A stretch of DNA of 64,000 nt from Enoplolaimus lenunculus (GCA_030248215.1 JASANG010002252.1:1-64000), one strand, 5' to 3'. Shown: positions 18,820-31,524, counted from the stretch's first letter. Program-made: numbers and translations. Notes: generated by a model from the sequence alone, not told the origin.

Positions 18820-20620
18820 AGAAGCGTACCGGTATTCCGCGGGACTCCAATATAGTAGGATTAAGCTATAGACGTAATTATTTGCATAGGTTTACGCCTT
18901 AGCTTAGTTATTCGATTATCTGTACGCTCAGGATTAGGCTTTTGAATACTATTGTTATGCTCCCATTAAAGTAACATTAGCCTATAGGACACCTTCGTGG
19001 TAGCATATTTACCGTGTTACAAAACTAATATATTATACGCATGCGTTTGAATAATGTGTCAATTGACATGTTATAGTTGTTCATTCGTGTGACAATGTTC
19101 GGTACCCAATTTCCCATCACTCATTTTATATTGTGAAAATGTTGTACATTTTAATGGCTCTGGCTCTGTTTTTTTGCGGATTTGAAGTGTGTTAAGCAGC
19201 TAAGTTATGCTCTGGTGAAGGTGGATAATGCACTTCATCATTAACAAAATATGGTTTTGTTGTAGAAATGATCATCAAAGAAGCACTTCGATGGGGTTTG
19301 ATGAACGAATGATCAGTGGCGAATCAAACGTATGTTGTTTAAAATTGAGTAAAAGTGTTTATTGATTTACATTTAGTTTTGTGTACAGCGTACGTAGATC
19401 TCTAATACAGTCAGCTATACGAGCAATTTTTACTGAAAACAAACAGGCAAGCAGCAACAAAAGTTAAAAGTCATGCGCTGTACTTTTTATTCGAATATCA
19501 AAACTTAAATTCCGATTATGGCCCCGACAAAAAATTTGTTACCGATTCGGCTTTCGACAAAAATGTACTTCCGTTTGGAAGCCTGGTATCAAGGCACAAC
19601 CTGACGTCTGCCTCCGGATCCGGCAGAAAACCGATTTCATAATTTCTGCGAGAGTTTTAGACAATTTTGGTAGTGAAATTTTGCACAGTTTTACAAAATG
19701 TATTTGCTCGAAGTTGGAACGTTTTGTGTTAACTTTTCGTACAATGTTGAGGAAAACTCGCAGAAATTTCGTAAAAAAATATAAACGTAATAAACCAAAA
19801 GATTTAACAACACCTAACAGATATTTTCTAAAATTAGCAAATTAAACATCATTTTCACTACCTAGTTCGATATGTGTATTTTATTATATCTTTTGTTTGC
19901 AGGATATTATTACAAATTCGTCACGTAATACTGCCGTCAACGTCAGGCATAGGCCGATGTCTGCTTTATATGATTTTCATTTGTCTTGAGTGTTTCTTTT
20001 GTAAATATTTAAAATTTTAATGGTTTATACAATGGTGTATATTTGTTTCGCTTTATATATATGGCGTCGGTCGGTCTTGGGCTTTCGCTTTACTTTTTAT
20101 TTTTTAACTATAGCAGTAGATTGCAGGGTGCAAATTGAAATAAAAAGTATCGCAATCAGAAGTGATGCAAAATTAGCTATAATATAAAATTAAACATATA
20201 TGTTGAATTTGCTAATTTTCAACTATAATCTGCAAAATGTTGCCAAAGATTTGACTGTAAGCCTGTTTGAAGCGTCTCGACAATTAAAACTTACCGATTA
20301 GCTTAACAAACAAAATACGGCAAATTCTCACAGAAATTCACATAACCTCTGGCAAGAAGTCTGCCTAAACTGGATATATAAATAAGTAGGATAAAAAGAC
20401 ATTAAAAATTTATTCGGTATATTTGCCATTAAGTACAATTTTGAAGCATAAGCTATCTAGGTTGCTTAAGTACAGGTATTTAATTAAATTAACGATCAAT
20501 GTTACTTTTAAGGGCGTAACAGTGGATTACGTGTATTCCTAAGCCTAAGCGTTGCACAAGTGTATTCGTACGCCTACACCTAAGCAAAAATGTAATCTCG
20601 AATCTAAATCTACTCTTATA
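18820..20620. other. Gene-free stretch with repeat fragments
   Basis: It holds a degenerate MITE copy (about 18825-18965), the dispersed repeat at 19383-19482, a CCGG-rich hAT-like fragment (19590-19870: AACCTGACGTCTGCCTCCGG ... AACACCTAACAGATATTTTC) and a CCTAAGCC-containing MITE fragment near 20535-20620. No gene was seen. Confidence 0.5.
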
Positions 20621-20621
20621 C

Positions 20622-20822
20622 ACTGCAAAAAATGGTGAGTCAAATTGACTCTCTCCGAAATAGGCTTTTCTGGACTACCCAAACTGAGTCAAATTCGACT
20701 TCCTGAGCGATTCATTGAGTCAAATTTGACTCTGGCGGAGTCGAATTTTGACTCAGTTTGTGCAGTAAGGAAAATCCTATTTCGGAGAGACTCAATTTGA
20801 CTCACCATTTTTTGCCGTGTAA
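20622..20822. mobile_element. MITE with long inverted ends (CACTGCAAAAAATGG)
   Basis: The left end CACTGCAAAAAATGGTGAGT and the right end ACTCACCATTTTTTGCCGTG are inverted repeats continuing into CTCTCCGAAATAG and CTATTTCGGAGAG. The interior repeats GAGTCAAATTTGACTC, itself palindromic. Confidence 0.85.
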
Positions 20823-21556
20823 AGACCAACCAGAAACGTGGAAGCCCCTAACGCGAACCAAATTATCAAACTAACTGCATTAACTTCATAATTTCTCTTC
20901 ACCTCTGGTAAGTTTTGCTGACCTCCGGTAAATTTTGCTAACCTCCGGTTCCGGTATTTTTCACCTTCAACTCCGCCCTCTTGACACCTATATATAAGCA
21001 CTAAGCAGAAATGTAAAGCCTTGGCTAACTATGGTTAATAGAAAAATTATTTTATTGTTTTATAATTCTGACGTTTTATTATATACATTTTAATACACGA
21101 CTTCTTTTGTTTTAATTTTTAGGAGCTGGAAGCATTTAAAAATTTGAGTTTTCTTAAGGGTCTCGGGAAAGGCGTACTAAATACTCAGCCTACCCCACTA
21201 ATTCGGGTCACTACCATACCTACCACTAAATTGGTTTCCACAGTGAAAAAATGATTTTATACAGCGATGAAGGTTTCATTTCTCAAGGCGGAAAAGCTAG
21301 AACAAGAAGGAGAGCGCACCAATCCTGCTTCAAGACTAGGTGTTCCCTTTTTCGATAGCATAGTTCATATGCCGATTTTCCTTGTGAAACCCAAATATCC
21401 TGCGGGAAAAGTCAAAGGTGTATATGTAGGTTATAGCACAGGGGCTTTCAGTTTTCGACGGTGGAAAAGTTATGACCAGGAGTGTAGCGCAGCTACTCGT
21501 GTATGATGGCCAGATTTTCTGCTGTTTTGGTAGGAAAATTAACAAGCATAAGTGTG

Positions 21557-21796
21557 CAGGGTACAACCGGTGGTCTGGCTCCGGCAGAAAATTGGCCTCC
21601 GGCTCCGGTAAAATTTTTGTCGGAGGTTCCAGCATTTTTGGTAGTAAAATTTTGCATAATTTTCCTAACTATCTGTTTAGCGCGTAAAATTAATTAATTA
21701 ACCATCATTTTTACTACTTAATTTCGCCTCACCTCCGGCTCCAGCAAGTTTCGTTGACCTCCTGCTCCGGTATTTTTGACCTCTAGTTGCACACTG
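21557..21796. mobile_element. hAT-like CAGGGTACAACCGG element inside element C
   Basis: It begins CAGGGTACAACCGGTGGTCT and ends CTAGTTGCACACTG, matching the complete copy at 44797-45266 apart from an internal deletion. It is 240 bp and non-coding. Confidence 0.8.
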
Positions 21797-22507
21797 AGTG
21801 GCTGGGAAAACTGGAAAATTCAACCGCCTAGATATTCCCATATGTGGTAGGAAAAGTTAGAGGTGCAGGCGAGATTCGGAAAAGCGGAAAACAAGAAAAA
21901 CTAAACGTATAGGGTTTCTCTAGGTCTGGTTTAGAAGGACACTTTGGTTGCTTTAGCCGCAACATTGGGATGTGTAGTTCGGTTCGGAAAAAGTGAAAAG
22001 TGAAAAATTCAAGCATAGGTATATTCCTTTCGGTTGGTAAGAAAATTGAATACAAGTGTAGGCAAGGTGCGGGAAAAGGTGAAAAGTTAAACGTATAACT
22101 TTCTCTGAGCAGGGAAGGAAGACTAATGTTGGTTTGGTTGGAAAATTGGTATGTGTGGTTAGGCACGCAAAACAAGAAAAGGGGAAAATTCAAACGTACT
22201 TACGTATGATTTGCTTTGGTTTTTAGGGAAAATTAGAGGTGTAGGCGAGGTTCGTATAGCGGAAAAAGTTGGAAATTTGAATGCCTAGATTTTCGCTTGG
22301 TTGGTAAGACAACTCTGAAGCGTATATAGGTTTTGGTTGGAAAACGGGAAAAGTGGAAAATTTAAATGCTTACATTTTTCCTTGGTTGGTAACACAAATC
22401 TGAAGCAGAGGTTTTGGTTGAAAAAGGGAAAAGTGGAAAATTAAAATGCTTACATTTTACCTTGGTTGGTAACACAAATCTGAAGCAGAGGTTTTGGTTG
22501 AAAATAG

Positions 22508-22710
22508 GGCCAATGTAAAGAACAGGGGCGGTACAGTATATATTATAAGCATATTTCAAAGTCTAAGCCTACGTGTAAGCGTAAGAATGATCATATTCTT
22601 AAACCTAAGCAAGCCTAAAGCCTAAGCCAATCAAAAAATAGTCTAAAGCTTAAACTTACTCTTTTCCAGTCACACAGAAAACGTTCCGCCCCTGATCTTT
22701 ACTTGCGCCT
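22508..22710. mobile_element. GGCCC-family MITE at the array inversion point
   Basis: It starts GGCCAATGTAAAGAACAGGG and ends CCCCTGATCTTTACTTGCGCC. The interior has CCTAAGCAAGCCTAAAGCC. Array units point one way to its left and the other way to its right. No target duplication. Confidence 0.8.
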
Positions 22711-24794
22711 TCGGATTTTTCCTACCAACTCAGGGAAAATCTGAGCGTTTAAATTTTCCACTTTTCCCGTTTTCCAACCAAAACCTATGCTTCAGGTTTT
22801 TCTTGCTAATCAAGGAAAAATCTAGGCATTTTAATTTTCCGCTTTTTCCATTTTCCAAGCGAAGCCTATGGTTGTGATTTTCCCTATCATCACAGGGTAA
22901 ATCTAGGCGTTTAAATTTTCTCGTTTCCGACCAAAACCTATGCTTCACATTTTTCATACCAACCAAGAGAAAATCTAGGCGTTTAAATTTTCCATTTTTC
23001 CCGTAAGGGGCGTCCAGATTTATTTTGTAAAACTTTGTGAAATTTCACTACCGAATTTGACGGAACCTCCGGCAAAAATTTTACAAAAGCTGGAGGTCTA
23101 TTTTCTGGCGGAGCCGGAGGCAGACCTCCGGTTGTATCCGGCAATTGTAGGTTGTATTTTAGAAAGATTAATGCCTGATTTATGCATTTTAATTTTATAG
23201 TTATTCGTAATGATGCGTAAATGATGTGCGGTATGTTAACTAACTTTCAGTATACGATTTACAACCGGAATTAATTTCCATTTAGAATAAGCCGTCTGAA
23301 GCTTTTTAGTATTAGCTATAGAACGGTTGGAAAAATTCTGTACAAATACCAGGTTTCTCGTGTAAGTATAAGAGGCAGCAAAAATGCGAAAATTTAAGTA
23401 CACTTATCTTTATAACCGGTAGTGAGAGTGACTCTAGTGCTTTAGCGTGGTAGAGATTTTACAAATTAAGTTTCTTCAAAGCTAGCGGCATTATTCACTG
23501 TCGGGTATGGTTTACTGAAAAATATTTGTAAAATTATCGCTAGTCTTTAATTTTCTTGCATTCGAAGTAAACAATTAATTTGGTTTTTGATATACAAGTT
23601 ATAGTAAAAGAGCAAATGCGTATTCATGGCCCAGTGTGCAATGCGTTCGCATACAAAATTTACGCAAGCATAAGATACAAATAATTCACGAAGTGGTACA
23701 GTTTTGCAATAGAAAATATTCACGGCTAAAATTGCTGAAACTATCAAATTTTGATGGAGCCATACTACAATCATTGTGCCTTATTGATAAATGAGTATAT
23801 ACCTCATGAGTTTACGCTTCAGATTTTCAGCACCAAAATAAGGGAAATCTAGTCGTTTGAATTTTTTAGTTTTCCCGTTTTCCAACAAATCCTACGATTC
23901 TCCGTACAAAAAGCAAACCAGGAAAAGTTCGGGCAGTTAATCAAACCATGAGAATTTAGGCGTTTATTAGTTTTCCACTTTTATCGTTTTCCTCTGTATC
24001 AAACTAGAAAAAGTTTGGCGCTGGAATTTTCCCACTTTCCAAACAAAACCTGCGCTACGGATTTTTCCTACCTAGACAAAACCTTTACGTATTAAATTTT
24101 CCACTTTTCCAGTGTTCCAAACAAATTTTACGCTTCAGGCATTTTTTACCAAGCCTGGGAAATTTATGCTTTTCCCTACCAAACCAGAAAAAGTCCGGGA
24201 GTAGGAATTTTCCACATTTCCCATTTTTCAATCAAAACTTATATGGTTCAGATTTCTGCTACCAACCCAGGATTAATATAGCGTTTAAATTCTCCTCTTT
24301 TCCCGTTTTCTAAACACACTTACGCTACAGATTGCCCCTACCGAAGCAGGGAATTTTCCACACTTCCCCAGCAATACCTATGCGTTTTTCCTACCAAACC
24401 AGTTGAAAATCAGGCCGTCATACAGGAGTGGCTACGCTGCACTCCTGGTCATACGTCTTCCACCCTGGAAATCTGGAAGCTTATGTTCTATACATGGACC
24501 GGTAGACGGAAGCAGGGAGGCTTAGGCCTTTTGTAGCCATATTGGCAGTTGATTCCACCGCACTCGAGAAACTAGCTGACATAAAAATATTTTCTTTAAC
24601 TGCGTTTTCAAGGGGCTGTCGACCCCCAATCCCATGCACAAAGTAATTTTTTGTTTGAGCAAAATTTTTGACTGTGTCTTTGCAGGTGAAGTGTGAGAAC
24701 GTTAACATGTGTTAAATTAGTACAAACGGTCAATTTCACCCTACCCGTTAAGTGAGGGTTTACGAAAGTTTTGTTTTCACAAAGTCCTGTTTTG

Positions 24795-25125
24795 ACGGAT
24801 AATATCCGAATTTCTCAAAATCTTAATTTTCCGGGTAATATCTCAATTTCCCTAAATCGCAATTTCCCAGAATCCCGAACAAAAAACGCTGCGCAGAAAA
24901 TCGCAATTTCCCGGGTAATATCCCAATTTCCCAAAATCCCAATTTCCCAGAATTCCGAACGAAAAATGAAAAACACTGCGCAAGAATCGCAATTTCTCAG
25001 GTAATATCCGAATTCCTCAAAATCCCAATTTCCCAGGTAATATCCCAATTTTCCGAAATCCCAATTCCCCAAAATCCCGAGTGAAAAAAGCTACGCCCAA
25101 AATCCCAATTTCCCAGCTAGTATGC
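24795..25125. repeat. AATTTCCC satellite-like array
   Basis: Repeats of the type CAATTTCCCGGGTAATATCC and CCAAAATCCCAATTTCCC, with longer units separated by GAACGAAAAA and CTGCGC words. A related array is packaged in an element at 37712-38047. Confidence 0.85.
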
Positions 25126-25162
25126 ACATCCAACTGCATCCAGGTGATTTGTTACTAATATT

Positions 25163-25341
25163 GGCCCATGTATAGAACTGGGCCGGAACAGTAGTATTAG
25201 CATAAGCCTAAGCCTTAGCCTAAGCATAAGGATGAGCCTATTCCTAAGCCTAAGCCTAAACAAAAAAGTAAGTCAAAAGCTTAAAGTGACGCTATTACAG
25301 CCCCGCCGAAAAACGATCCGGCCTTGTTCTACACATGGGCC
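25163..25341. mobile_element. GGCCC-family MITE with telomere-like GCCTAA repeats
   Basis: The ends GGCCCATGTATAGAACTGGG and, in reverse complement, GGCCCATGTGTAGAACAAGG are inverted repeats. Flanking octamers CTAATATT and CTAATTTT differ at one base. The interior carries CTAAGCCTAAGCC units with variants. Non-coding. Confidence 0.9.
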
Positions 25342-26104
25342 CTAATTTTGAACATAGAAATAATTTTTCGGTATTTCTATATAAACGTAAACGGATATCC
25401 GGTGACACCCTGGAGTTTGCCTTTCGAAACTGAAATCCTGGCTACGTCACGCCTCCACCGTGATTGCGTTTGTGCAATGCACCGTTTACACTGTTTTCTT
25501 TTGCTAAACAACTATTTTTTGTAGTGTTTATTTACTATTAATACAAGCCACGGTAATTTTAAATACAATGACGTTGTTGTATAAAAGTGGCTGTCGCTCA
25601 AGTGTCTGCTTGTGTTTTAGCAATTTGTTCACAATGCATCTCATCGAAAATCCGTTTTTACGATTTCCTTGACAAACGTGTCTCAGCTCAAACAATCGCC
25701 ATTTTAGTGTTCTTTTGTAAAATATAGTAAAAAAGGTGCAAACTTTACACACAGTTTTGTGCAATTTTTGTATTTTTAACCGGGCACAGTTGCCTGAGAA
25801 TATTTAAAGTTGGGTGTAATTATATTTTAAGTAGACTTTGAACGTTTTTAAGCTGCAACAATCCGGATTTGTTTTTGAGCGCTGCGAATCTTCGGGAGAA
25901 GCTCGTTACACGGAGCGTTTTTATGTTTTGCACTTGGGGTTGAAAGGTGGTTATCTGTCCGGTCAACGAGAATCTCAGTAACCGCTAAACCGGGTTTGTT
26001 AGTTTTTGTTTGTAAGCTTATTATCCTATGGTATTGTTACTTTGCATTGGTGTTTTCATATTCTATAGTGGTTTATTAGCTACAGGGTAATTTAAGTAGG
26101 TACG
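25342..26104. other. Nothing recognised
   Basis: Apart from a hAT-like end near 25390-25412 (GGATATCCGGTGACACCCTG), no gene, RNA or repeat boundary was seen. Confidence 0.4.
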
Positions 26105-26522
26105 TAGTGACCCGAATAAGAGGTTGTAATAAGAGAGGGTCCCCATTTTGATTCCCAATCAATTGGAGTCGGTACCCCTAATAAGACTCCGTAAGCGGTT
26201 AGAATCCCTGAACCCTAATTAGAGGCCATAATTGTCAATTAGCCCTAACTGTAGCGCATAAATGACTCCAGGATCAAATAAAGTTGTGTTCGAAACTTTA
26301 AAGTGTACATCAGTTTTGAAAGTACGTTCCTAAGTATAACCTTGCATTATTGCTCAAGCTATTGACACAAGACAAATAAACGTTTAATTCAAGTACCGGA
26401 TATAACAGTAACGAAGGGTGGTGGAGCGTGGGTTAAAAATAAATAACAGTCCGTAACCGAATAACAGGGGGCCTCTGGAGAGGCCAAATAAATATCAGTC
26501 CCCTCTCCTATTCGGGTCACTA
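26105..26522. mobile_element. TIR element, TAGTGACCCGAATAAG family
   Basis: Begins TAGTGACCCGAATAAG and ends CTATTCGGGTCACTA. The 3' three quarters match the element at 43687-43977 block for block (ATAAATGACTCCAGGATCAA, AAATAAATAACAGTCCGTAA). No transposase or clear target duplication. Confidence 0.85.
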
Positions 26523-28040
26523 CAGTATATTTATTATATACAAGCTGGGTGTGACGAACCTGAATGTAACGTTTATAACTCTTCAACATAGATAAATGAA
26601 TATCTAGCTTACTAATTGCCATGTTGACTCAATTGGTTAAGCCTAAATAAGGACTTTTTCGATTATTTTACTTATCAATTTTACGAGTGATTTGATTTCT
26701 TTACGGCAGCGTTTTTGTGTATGAGGAATCTGAATAAACTGTTTATAAACATCTAAAACAGACAAACGAACAGCCAGGTACTAACTTTAATTTGATCGTT
26801 AGCTCTGCCAACTACGGTAGTTGAGTTGGAGAGCATCAATTTTATAAAGCGTTTGTGTGCTGTTCTCTTTGCGAAAAATCGCGGCGTCGTGCGCGACAGA
26901 AAGCGGACCGCGAATATGGATTAGCTTCGTGTTTCTAAGGATTTCGGGCATAAGAAATTTAAATATAGCGTGTGTTTTAATTGGAACGCTATCAAATTTA
27001 ACTAGTCGATATTGTATTTAAAAGGTATCAAAAATTTCACAGCTAAAAATTGCTTGAACATGCAAAATATAAAATTTTATTGAAGCCACAGGTCAATTTT
27101 GTGCTGGAGTCGGACGCAACCTACCATTTGCGCCGTATTCTATGGCGTTAGTGTATTTTTTAATATTTGCTATTTATTTTGTTCAATATTTTAACATTAC
27201 AGTATGCACAACTGTGTATTTTTTTGGTCCGGGCAGAGAGCAACAGAGAAGGTGGCGCTGTCAATGTGTCAAAATGAATCTCTTGCATTTTGCAATTGAT
27301 GACAGTGTTTCGAAATTGCACCACGCAAGAGTATGGCATTGCAACGTACACGCAAAACATACGATTGGTGGGTTTTGTGGAAAAAGCTGTGCAACCGTAT
27401 TTTTGTGGATTTTTACGCCATCATATTAAGCGTTTTAGTTTGTCTTTAAATAGGTACAGCTGTAATTTTACAGTTTTCCAATATTAGCCAGCAGCTGGGT
27501 CTATAAGATTTCATCTCACTACGTTACATGAGCCTGAATTATTACGAATTTAAACGCAGCTACTATATATGAATCAAAAATTGTTAAATCCCATCTGTGA
27601 AAGCTTCCATGTTCACTGTCTGCATGCGCTGTGGAAAAACTAAGGATTTGAATTGTTAAGGATGTAACGCACATTACCATGGCTGTAGTCAGTATTTTGG
27701 AAATGAGGGTGGTACGTTCCATAAAAATTTATATAAATCCCAGAGAGGGTTGACACATGGAATCCCACCTAGCTACACCTTTGTACGTTGCTCACAATAA
27801 GGTAGATTTAGCCAAAATATTGAGATTTATGTGCAACAATTCATTTGCTTTCAATAGTGACGTTTGACATTTGAGAAAACTGTATATTACAATTGGTTAG
27901 ACTTATTTCATCGTCATGACGCACCATTTAATAAATATCTGATATATTAAAACAGCTTGCTGTCAAAACCCACACGTTTTTAAATTTAGATAAATAGCCA
28001 AACAGGGTCATAAGCAGTACGATATAGAGCCCTTCATAAA
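26523..28040. other. Nothing recognised
   Basis: No gene with homology; the short open frames here lack splice or family support. Confidence 0.4.
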
Positions 28041-28046
28041 AGTATT

Positions 28047-28128
28047 GCTGCGGATGCGGTGGTGCTCGAACCCGCGACGTACTGATTACCGGTCCGCTCG
28101 TCTAACCATTGGGCTACGCAGCCATGCA
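28047..28128 (-). other. tRNA-like sequence, probably tRNA-derived repeat
   Basis: The minus strand has the A box TAGCCCAATGG and a B-box-like GGTTCGAGCAC with tRNA spacing, and GGACCGGTAATCAG at the anticodon arm. Stem pairing is imperfect. It could be a tRNA pseudogene or SINE. Confidence 0.45.
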
Positions 28129-28139
28129 ATCGCTGCAGT

Positions 28140-29570
28140 GGCTCTATATACCGTGAGTTTGATACAAGATAGCGAAAGGAAGCTCAACCTGCAGAAATAT
28201 GTTACCTCCCTTTATTTTACCTCCGTCTGTAAACTTGTTCTTTAAACTACATGCCTCTCCTAAAATTAGTTTCCGCTCACTGTGCAGGTTGGACTGGCAT
28301 AAAACTCCTCTTGCTGTAAACATTATTGGACCTTTTAACCTCACTCTGACGTGTGAAATTCAGTCGCTGGTCTCTTTATGGAAAACGGCAAAATTGCTAT
28401 TGCCCCTTATGGCCCCTACAATGAAGCCCTTGTACACAGATGTTATTCGAACATAAACACGTCATATATGTACCCAGGGTATAAGCAGAAAAAAGGACTG
28501 GCTTGTATGAACAAGAAAACCGGTCGTATAATTTGGGTTTTTGGTAAATGGTTGTTGAGTAAAATGCAGATAAATCAACCGCCGGGTCTCCTGGTAGGAA
28601 ACGAATATTGAAATTTAGCTGCTGATCTTGGCCATGCTGTGTTTTGTTTTAATCATAGTGGCTGTGGCAGATCTAGAAATTTCTAACAGCGGAGCGAGAG
28701 TAAAATAAATGCCCGCAAACGAAGCGACCTACAAGCACAACTTATTTCAGTACTAAATCTTAGTACAAAATTTTTGTTTTGATCAGTTTTGAGGAATAGA
28801 CGTCCTGGGTGGGCCCCCTTTCGATCCGCCGGTGTTTATAACTTTGTACAGCGCGTTTAAATTGGTTTATTGTTGTTGTTTTTCTAGCGTGTTTTAGGAC
28901 ATCGTACAAGCGTATTTTTAAATCTTGATGTAAGCAATAAAGCATAAAAGCTATTTTGGAAATTTTGCAGAAATTTCAGCTTTGTATATGACGTGATATG
29001 GTTATTTTCAGCAATTGTATTGTGTAAAAAATAATGATAGCTTGCTGCGTTTTTTTCGCTTTCAAACTTCACACGATAAGGAATGGGCACCGACTGGAAA
29101 AGCGAACGATTTTGATTTTTAAAAATTGTGATTTAAAGTTTAAAAAATCTGGAAAATTTCTGCTCTTCTGATGTTCAATTACATCAGTCAATTCCATTCT
29201 TAATCGAAAACTCTAGTGTAAGGCAGCTATACATATGACATTTGCAATCAACGTTCGTAATAGATCTCGTATAGGTTCTGACACGGTCAACAACCCGGGA
29301 TCGTTAGTAGAGGCAAGAGAGGCGGAGAATATTTGTTGTCTGAGAAAAAATTCGTTTTCACCCCTGGCTTTCATGGTTATTCGGCCAGCGGGCGACGATG
29401 TCTGCAGGAGGGACATGTTGACAGTATACCTATGTTTACACGATTTCGCGACACTCATGCTGGTCAATTATGCCATTACTATTCGTTGTAGCGCAAAGTT
29501 GTGTATGTTAGTTAAGTTCCAATCGATTAAATAATAAATCGCACACTGTTAATGTTTGCAAGAGTCAATT
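28140..29570. other. Nothing recognised
   Basis: There is no homologous exon. A GCGGAGCGAGAGTAAAATAA-type repeat word near 28690 is the only notable sequence. Confidence 0.35.
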
Positions 29571-29577
29571 TTGGCTC

Positions 29578-30195
29578 TAAACAAGAGTGTGGAACTGACC
29601 GAAAAATGAATGGAACAAAACGTAACGGCACGCGTTGCATTTTCGCTTAGCCCCCCCCCCCCAGTTGGGGGGGGGGTATTTATCGCTTGGAACGCAAAAT
29701 TTGAACGCTTTTTAAATATCACCAGAGCAGCTTTGCAATGCGGTTATGCTTGCATGTGGGACAAAAACCAACTTCGCAATTTTACCACCCAAACAAAACG
29801 GAGCAGGTCACAAGCGCAGCGTGTGCTGGGTACTTTCTTTTGCACACGGAATGTAGTCAGTTACACAATTTTGTGTCAAAGAATAATCATCCACTTTTGA
29901 TGTTACCAAGCGTGGATAAAGACAATAGTGTGCAACTGGGTAAATTCTGTATACAAAATAATGCACCCAGCGCACGTTGCGTTTTTGGCCTCGCCCTTAA
30001 TTTTTGTGGGGAAAAGTATGTTGAACTAAATATTTTCAGTTCAATTTCAAACTGCTTCGATTATATGGTTCAAGCCTGTGCTTACAGTGTGGCTCAAGTG
30101 ATGCACATACCCCTAATCAGGGGGTCGGGCAAAAATGCAACGCGCTGTGGTACATTTGGAACCATGAAGAACCACAAGTGGCACACTCTTGTTTA
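29578..30195. mobile_element. TIR element with TAAACAAGAGTGTGG ends
   Basis: The left end TAAACAAGAGTGTGGAACTG and the right end in reverse complement, TAAACAAGAGTGTGCCACTT, continue to a shared GCGTTGCATTTT segment on each side. A 13-C/11-G hairpin lies at 29650-29678. The two open frames inside show no family features. Confidence 0.75.
29650..29678. repeat. Poly-C/poly-G hairpin
   Basis: A run of about 13 C, then AGTT, then about 11 G, forms a near-perfect palindrome and is a likely site of replication slippage or assembly error. Confidence 0.85.
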
Positions 30196-30199
30196 AAAG

Positions 30200-31245
30200 C
30201 GATCATGTTACTCAGTGTTTCTTTTTACTTCTAAACCTATGTATCTATACAAAGTTAAATTACAATATATGAACATTTTTTTGCGTAAAACTTACGTATC
30301 AAAATGAACTCTGTTCCATTCAAACAAATGCCCGTATAGATTTTCTCTAAATACGACATCGCCCGCTGCGATATTTCCTCAATTGGTCACCGCCGCAGTT
30401 TTCTCAAACTCGTATATGTGCGTCGAAATTGAGAAAAACGTTTTAAATAAAAAAATATAATACGCAAAGTCAAATTTTCGAAAAATTAAAAAGTAGTAAT
30501 GCCACCAATTTTAAATCTTCACAGTAGTTTTTTGTGTGTTTTCAAAATTTTCGACTCGTTCATCATGGCCGCCGATCGGCATTTGTGGGCTTTGATGCAT
30601 AGTTTATTTTAACTATATCATATAAAGATACATGTGGGAAAAATTTACAATAACGATTGCATATGTTGAGTTGAAATGCAGCGAACAATCCCCTATTAGA
30701 ATAGTTTAAGCAGAGGCTCTGGTATGCTTCCCTACGCAGATTTTAAAATATTTAGATTTTGGCATAACATATGCTTAGGATTAGAGGGTCCATGGCCAGG
30801 CAGGGGGAAAGGGTGCTGGTGCCCTTTGAAAAATTTTGGTCCTCCTAGTAAAACAGCCCTGCTTGCAAGTTTTGTGAAACAACAAAATGCCTTTCCTAAG
30901 TTTGTTTTGTCCTCTGACATCTTAAGCTGGCTACGAGCCTGAGGATTAGGCTCAGCAATATAATAAGGATTATGCTTAAGCTTGAGTAAACGTATATATA
31001 TGTAGGGAGATTGTACCTTTGCTTCAGCAGATTTTGATTGCAAAGTCGGTTTTATTTGTAACTTGCATTGCGTAATAGTTGTCAAGTTCGAAAACGTGCT
31101 ATTTCTACGAAACTAATTATTTATTATTATAATAGAGTACTGAGGAGTTTAGCGCAATTGATCCGCGGCAAGTTTGTCACAAATTTTTGAAATCTGTATT
31201 GTATTTATTGTATGCTGTTCACAGTGATATTATTTTAATACAATT
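30200..31245. other. Nothing recognised
   Basis: No exon or repeat terminus was identified. Confidence 0.4.
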
Positions 31246-31524
31246 GGTTCAGCAGAATATCAGTAAGATCCGTTATAAAATAGCGGTTTACTAACGATTT
31301 TGCTAAATAAGAACTCGTGTTAAATACTGCCTGCAAAAGGTACATTTTGTAGGCATAATTTAACACGAGTTCTTATTTAACAAAATCGTTAGTAAACCGC
31401 TGGTTCAGCAGAATATCAGTAAGATCCGTTATAAAATAGCGGTTTACTAACGATTTTGTTAAATAAGAACTCGTGTTAAATACTGCGCCTGCAAAAGGTA
31501 CATTTTGTAGGCATAATTTTAACG
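31246..31524. repeat. Tandem duplication containing a 43-bp inverted repeat
   Basis: A block of about 118 bp starting GGTTCAGCAGAATATCAGTA occurs at 31246 and again at 31402. Between them, 31359-31401 is the reverse complement of 31282-31324 with one mismatch. The result is arm, spacer, inverted arm, then a second direct copy. Confidence 0.9.

Larger units (their letters stand above)
21417..24500. mobile_element. Foldback-like element C, about 3.1 kb, with nested insertions
   Basis: The left end (TTATAGCACAGGGGCTTTCA, then CGACGGTGGAAAA, CCAGGAGTGTAGCGCAGC) is the inverse of the right end near 24421-24500 (GCTACGCTGCACTCCTGGTC ... TTCTATACATGGACC). Between them are forward copies of the 81-bp-type unit (21800-22500), a MITE (22508), reverse copies (22711-23010), a reversed hAT-like end (23016-23150), a unique stretch (23150-23820) and more reverse copies (23820-24420). 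The repeat units are more diverged than in element B. No target duplication is evident. Confidence 0.8.

Noticed and set aside
24771-25072. Frames on both strands in the AATTTCCC array
   Set aside because: Simple-repeat translation with no protein features.
29738-30196. 152-codon frame inside a TIR element
   Set aside because: No transposase motif or family resemblance; its end runs into the inverted terminus.
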